From: an uncultured Caulobacteraceae bacterium | Lineage (GTDB): Bacteria > Pseudomonadota > Alphaproteobacteria > Caulobacterales > Caulobacteraceae | Reading direction: 5' to 3' | Length of the DNA: 6,939 bases | Assembly: GCA_946480495.1 (NCBI GenBank) | Contig: CAMLKO010000054.1 | Coordinates: 1-6,939, forward strand | The notes under the pieces: model-generated | Told to the model about the DNA's origin: nothing | Database searches by the model: none | What the model saw: the letters and a program-made list of their open reading frames with translations, nothing else | Part shown: piece after piece, positions 4,567-6,939 of the stretch | Layout: every line of letters starts with the position of its first letter | Numbering within the stretch: the stretch's first letter is position 1 | Translations under genes and position numbers: made by a program

Positions 4567-4917
4567 CTAGGCGTCGCGGTGGTGGTTACGGCCGCTGGCG
4601 AGCAGGAAGCCCAGCAGCAGTCCGACGCCGACGCCGGCCATGGTGGCCGTCACCGGCTTTTCCTTCACGCGCTCGACGACGTAGCGCTGGGCCGTGCCGA
4701 GCTGTTCGCCGGCGGCGTCGACATAGACGCGGCTTTGGGCGCGCAGGGTTTCGATGCCGTCCTGCAGCAGGCGCTCGGCGCGGCGCATGGTGTCGTTCAC
4801 CGTCGCCTTGATGCCTTCGGCGTCAAAGCTGCGTTCGTCGGCGGTCAGGCCGGGCGCGTCGAAATCCTTCACCTTCGCGCCGTCATCCAGGGTGGTGTTG
4901 GTGGTGTTCGTGGGCAT
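4567..4917 (-). CDS. DUF883 family (ElaB/YgaM/YqjD-like) membrane-anchored protein
   Basis: The protein has 116 residues from ATG 4917, chosen because GGAG sits about 8 bases upstream; an open frame extending to 5034 crosses the promoter. The family layout is clear: a polar Thr/Asn/Asp-rich N-terminus, a long amphipathic helical or coiled-coil region (about 30-88, with RRAERLLQDGIETLRAQSRVYVDAAG), then KEKPVTATMAGVGVGLLLGFLLASGR, the glycine-rich C-terminal transmembrane helix typical of DUF883. In E. coli the relatives ElaB and YqjD are tail-anchored inner-membrane proteins induced in stationary phase, and YqjD binds ribosomes; the latter should not be assumed here. First gene of a two-gene unit with 4177-4563, driven by an exact sigma-EcfG promoter (4980-5005) through a leader of about 55 bases. 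Confidence 0.92.
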   Translation of the reverse strand: MPTNTTNTTLDDGAKVKDFDAPGLTADERSFDAEGIKATVNDTMRRAERLLQDGIETLRAQSRVYVDAAGEQLGTAQRYVVERVKEKPVTATMAGVGVGLLLGFLLASGRNHHRDA

Positions 4918-4979
4918 CGCGATCTCCGGGTGTTCGAAAGGTCTCCAGACCGGGGGCGGCTGAAGGCAAGCAGGACGAC

Positions 4980-5005
4980 AACGCCGCCCCGCTCGCGCAG
5001 GTTCC
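4980..5005 (-). promoter_or_regulatory. sigma-EcfG promoter of the DUF883/holin-like unit
   Basis: On the minus strand GGAAC (5001-5005), 17 bases, CGTT (4980-4983). Transcription should begin near 4973. The leader contains a small perfect hairpin GGTCT-GG-AGACC at about 4940-4951. Confidence 0.85.
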
Positions 5006-5086
5006 AGCCAAGCCGGAAACAAGCGTGGCCTCATTGCGCTGGAACAAAGTTTTCGTCTTTTCTCGCGTCAATCGGTCGCACCTTGT

Positions 5087-6939
5087 ATGAATGCGCCCAT
5101 GGAAGACGGCGCGCCATCCATCCCTGGACCCGACGAGCCGGCCCGACTTCGCGCGCTGCGCGAGCTGCGCGTGCTCGACACCCCGCCGGAGCCGTGTTTC
5201 GACCGTATCGCGCGCACCGCCGCCACGGTGATGGAGGCCCCGCGCGCGGCCATCCTGTTCCTCGACGAGGACCGCATCTGGCACAAGGCGCGCGTCGGCA
5301 TCCCCGACGGCCAGTACGAGCGCCTCGGCTCCATGGCCGACCTGATGGGCGCCTGCCGCGAGGTGACGATCAGCGCCGACCTCCAGAAGGACCCCCGTTT
5401 CGCGCCCAGGCTGGCCGAGCTGACCCAGGTCGACGTGCGCTTCTACGGCTGCGCCCCGCTGATCCTGCCGGCCGGCGAGCTGGTGGGCCTGCTCGTCGTC
5501 GGCGACCCGCAGCCGCACGACACCGTCACCGACGCCCAGAGCGCAGCGCTCGGCGACCTCGCCGCCATGGCGGTCGACGAGCTGATGCGCCGCCTGGGCG
5601 AGCGCCTGGCCGCCGAGCAGCGCGCCTTCGACGACAAGCGCGTCGGTCTGGCGCTGGAGACCGCGGGCCTGGGCGAATTCGAATGGCGGATGGACACCGA
5701 CCAGATCCTGATCAGCCCCCGCGTTCGCGAGCTGACCGGCATCGACCGCGAGTCCGTGCGCGGCGAGGGCGGGCAGTTCTCCTTCCGCTATGTGCACGCC
5801 GACGATGTCGAGCGCGTGCGCCATGAGGTCGAGGACCAGCTCCGCGCCGGGGGCCGCTACTTCGTCGAGTACCGGATGGTGCGGCCCAGCGACAACCAGG
5901 TCCGCTGGATGCGCGGCGCGGGCCTCATCGCCGTCGCTCCCGACGGCTCCAACCGCCTGATCGGCGTGCTGCAGGACATCACCGAGCGCCAGCTCGACGA
6001 GGAGCACCGCGTCGCCCTGCTGGCCGAGCTGGACCACCGGGTGAAGAACGTGCTGGCGACCGTCCAGTCGCTGGCCTCCCAGTCGGCCCGCAAGACCACC
6101 TCGCTCGACGGCTTCCTGAAGGCCTTCGCCGGGCGGCTGAAGGCGATGGCCTCGGCCCACGAGCTGCTGACCGCCACCCGCTGGCGCGGCGCCTCGCTTG
6201 GCCACATCGCCGCGGCCGAGCTGGGCGGCCTCGCCCCCGGCCAGGCGCGCTGGGAGGGGCCGGAGATCATGCTGACCCCGCGCGCCGCCAACGCGCTGTC
6301 GCTGGCGCTGCACGAGCTGGCCTCCAACGCCATCCGCTACGGCGCGCTGTCCTTCCCCTCCGGCCGGGTGGTGGTGGCCTGGCGCGAGCGCGAGGGCGGC
6401 GGCTTTGTGCTGGAGTGGACCGAGTACGACGGCCCGCCGGTGAGCCCGCCCAAGCGCAAGGGTTTCGGCGCCACCATGCTCGAGCAGGTCGCCGCCCGCG
6501 AGCTCGGCGGCGAGGTGCGCATCGACTATCGCCGCGAGGGCGTGCGCGCCCATATCGAGGCCGACGCCGGCGCCCTCTCCACCGCCGCCGCCGAGACCGC
6601 CGAGGCCGTCATCGCCGCCCCGCCCCAGGCCGAGGCCGTGGGCGCCTCCACCGGCGAAACCCCCGCCTCCGACGGCGACGTGAAGGGCCTGCGCATCCTC
6701 ATCGTCGAGGACGCCGTCCTGCTGGCGCTGGAGCTGGAGGCGGGCCTCAACGACGCCGGCGCCGACGTGATCGGCACGGCGGTGGAGCTGGACGAGGCGA
6801 TGGAGTTCTTAAGCCGCGACTTCGACGCCGCCGTCCTCGACGTGAACCTGAACGGGCGCCTCGTCACCCCCTTCGCCGAGGCCCTGAAGGCCCGCCACAT
6901 CCCCTTCGTCTTCGCCACCGGCTACGGCGAAACCAGCGC
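5087..6939 (+). CDS. Hybrid histidine kinase: GAF-PAS-HWE kinase-receiver (C-terminus off right edge)
   Basis: At least 617 codons are visible. A GAF domain spans about 18-165 (opening LRVLDTPPEPCFDRIARTAA, then RFYGCAPL). A PAS domain at about 190-300 ends GVLQDITERQ. An HWE-type kinase core follows: H-box LDHRVKNVLATVQSLA with phospho-acceptor His 317, N-box HELASNAIRYGALS (H409, N414), the W444-x-E446 motif (LEWTEYDGPPV) and a GFGATM glycine motif. After an Ala-rich linker (about 470-530), a receiver starts near 536 (RILIVEDAVL), with phospho-acceptor Asp 585 (LDVNL); the window ends inside it. There is no transmembrane segment or signal peptide, so it senses in the cytoplasm. HWE kinases are the class (with PhyK- and LovK-like members) that phosphorylates PhyR in general stress signalling, which fits the neighbourhood, but the partner is not shown. 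The start may be ATG 5087 or in-frame ATG 5099; neither has a Shine-Dalgarno. Confidence 0.93.
   Translation, partial: MNAPMEDGAPSIPGPDEPARLRALRELRVLDTPPEPCFDRIARTAATVMEAPRAAILFLDEDRIWHKARVGIPDGQYERLGSMADLMGACREVTISADLQKDPRFAPRLAELTQVDVRFYGCAPLILPAGELVGLLVVGDPQPHDTVTDAQSAALGDLAAMAVDELMRRLGERLAAEQRAFDDKRVGLALETAGLGEFEWRMDTDQILISPRVRELTGIDRESVRGEGGQFSFRYVHADDVERVRHEVEDQLRAGGRYFVEYRMVRPSDNQVRWMRGAGLIAVAPDGSNRLIGVLQDITERQLDEEHRVALLAELDHRVKNVLATVQSLASQSARKTTSLDGFLKAFAGRLKAMASAHELLTATRWRGASLGHIAAAELGGLAPGQARWEGPEIMLTPRAANALSLALHELASNAIRYGALSFPSGRVVVAWREREGGGFVLEWTEYDGPPVSPPKRKGFGATMLEQVAARELGGEVRIDYRREGVRAHIEADAGALSTAAAETAEAVIAAPPQAEAVGASTGETPASDGDVKGLRILIVEDAVLLALELEAGLNDAGADVIGTAVELDEAMEFLSRDFDAAVLDVNLNGRLVTPFAEALKARHIPFVFATGYGETS

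Noticed and set aside
5015..5040. Degenerate EcfG-like site (GGAAA-N17-CGCT) upstream of the kinase
   Set aside because: Spacing is right and it is divergent from the 4980-5005 promoter, but each element has one mismatch, so it is not called. The GGAAC at 5041 has no CGTT at 16-17 bases either.
4291..5826. 511-codon plus-strand open frame
   Set aside because: It crosses the DUF883 and holin-like genes antisense and then runs out of frame through the kinase; composition is low-complexity Arg/Ala/Gly.
4883..6553. 556-codon minus-strand open frame
   Set aside because: It is antisense to the GAF-PAS-HWE kinase, whose motifs are unmistakable on the plus strand; long antisense frames are common at this GC content.

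Overview
The window is very GC-rich, with G/C at nearly every third codon position. Protein types and promoter style point to an alphaproteobacterium, most likely Caulobacteraceae (Caulobacter, Phenylobacterium or Brevundimonas). The family assignment is inference. No tRNA, rRNA, CRISPR or insertion sequence was seen.

The main result is that this looks like a general-stress-response (GSR) island. Read on both strands, it holds six exact matches to the promoter consensus of the alphaproteobacterial GSR sigma factor sigma-EcfG (SigT in Caulobacter): GGAAC, 16 or 17 bases, CGTT. With uniform base composition about 0.1 exact match would be expected by chance in this length on both strands. All six lie between genes and point at a gene or RNA a short distance downstream.

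Layout: (a) 1-466, minus strand: two small membrane proteins of unknown function (the second runs off the left edge), driven by promoter 524-549 and possibly coupled to a five-codon mini-ORF. (b) 596-750, plus strand: a sigma-EcfG promoter followed at once by a structured RNA with an eight-C loop and a strong intrinsic terminator; this is very like GsrN, the sigma-T-dependent small RNA of Caulobacter. (c) 756-1659, minus strand: an OmpA-like lipoprotein and, upstream of it, a glycine-zipper lipoprotein, separated by an intrinsic terminator. (d) 1694-1747: two back-to-back sigma-EcfG promoters. The leftward one serves the glycine-zipper lipoprotein and the rightward one a compact three-gene operon: a single-pass membrane protein, a diacylglycerol-kinase-family lipid kinase and a calcineurin-like phosphoesterase. 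(e) 3813-4917, minus strand: DUF883-type and holin-like membrane proteins from promoter 4980-5005, then a DUF1328 membrane protein from its own promoter 4150-4174. Its terminator lies inside the 3' end of the convergent phosphoesterase gene. (f) 5087 to the right edge, plus strand: a GAF-PAS-HWE-kinase-receiver hybrid histidine kinase, cut off by the window end.

Taken together, the window encodes envelope proteins (lipoproteins, small membrane proteins, a lipid kinase), a regulatory RNA and a sensor kinase of the class that feeds GSR signalling. Most units should switch on together when sigma-EcfG is released. No ecfG, nepR or phyR gene is in view, so the link to GSR rests on the promoters, the RNA and the kinase family.
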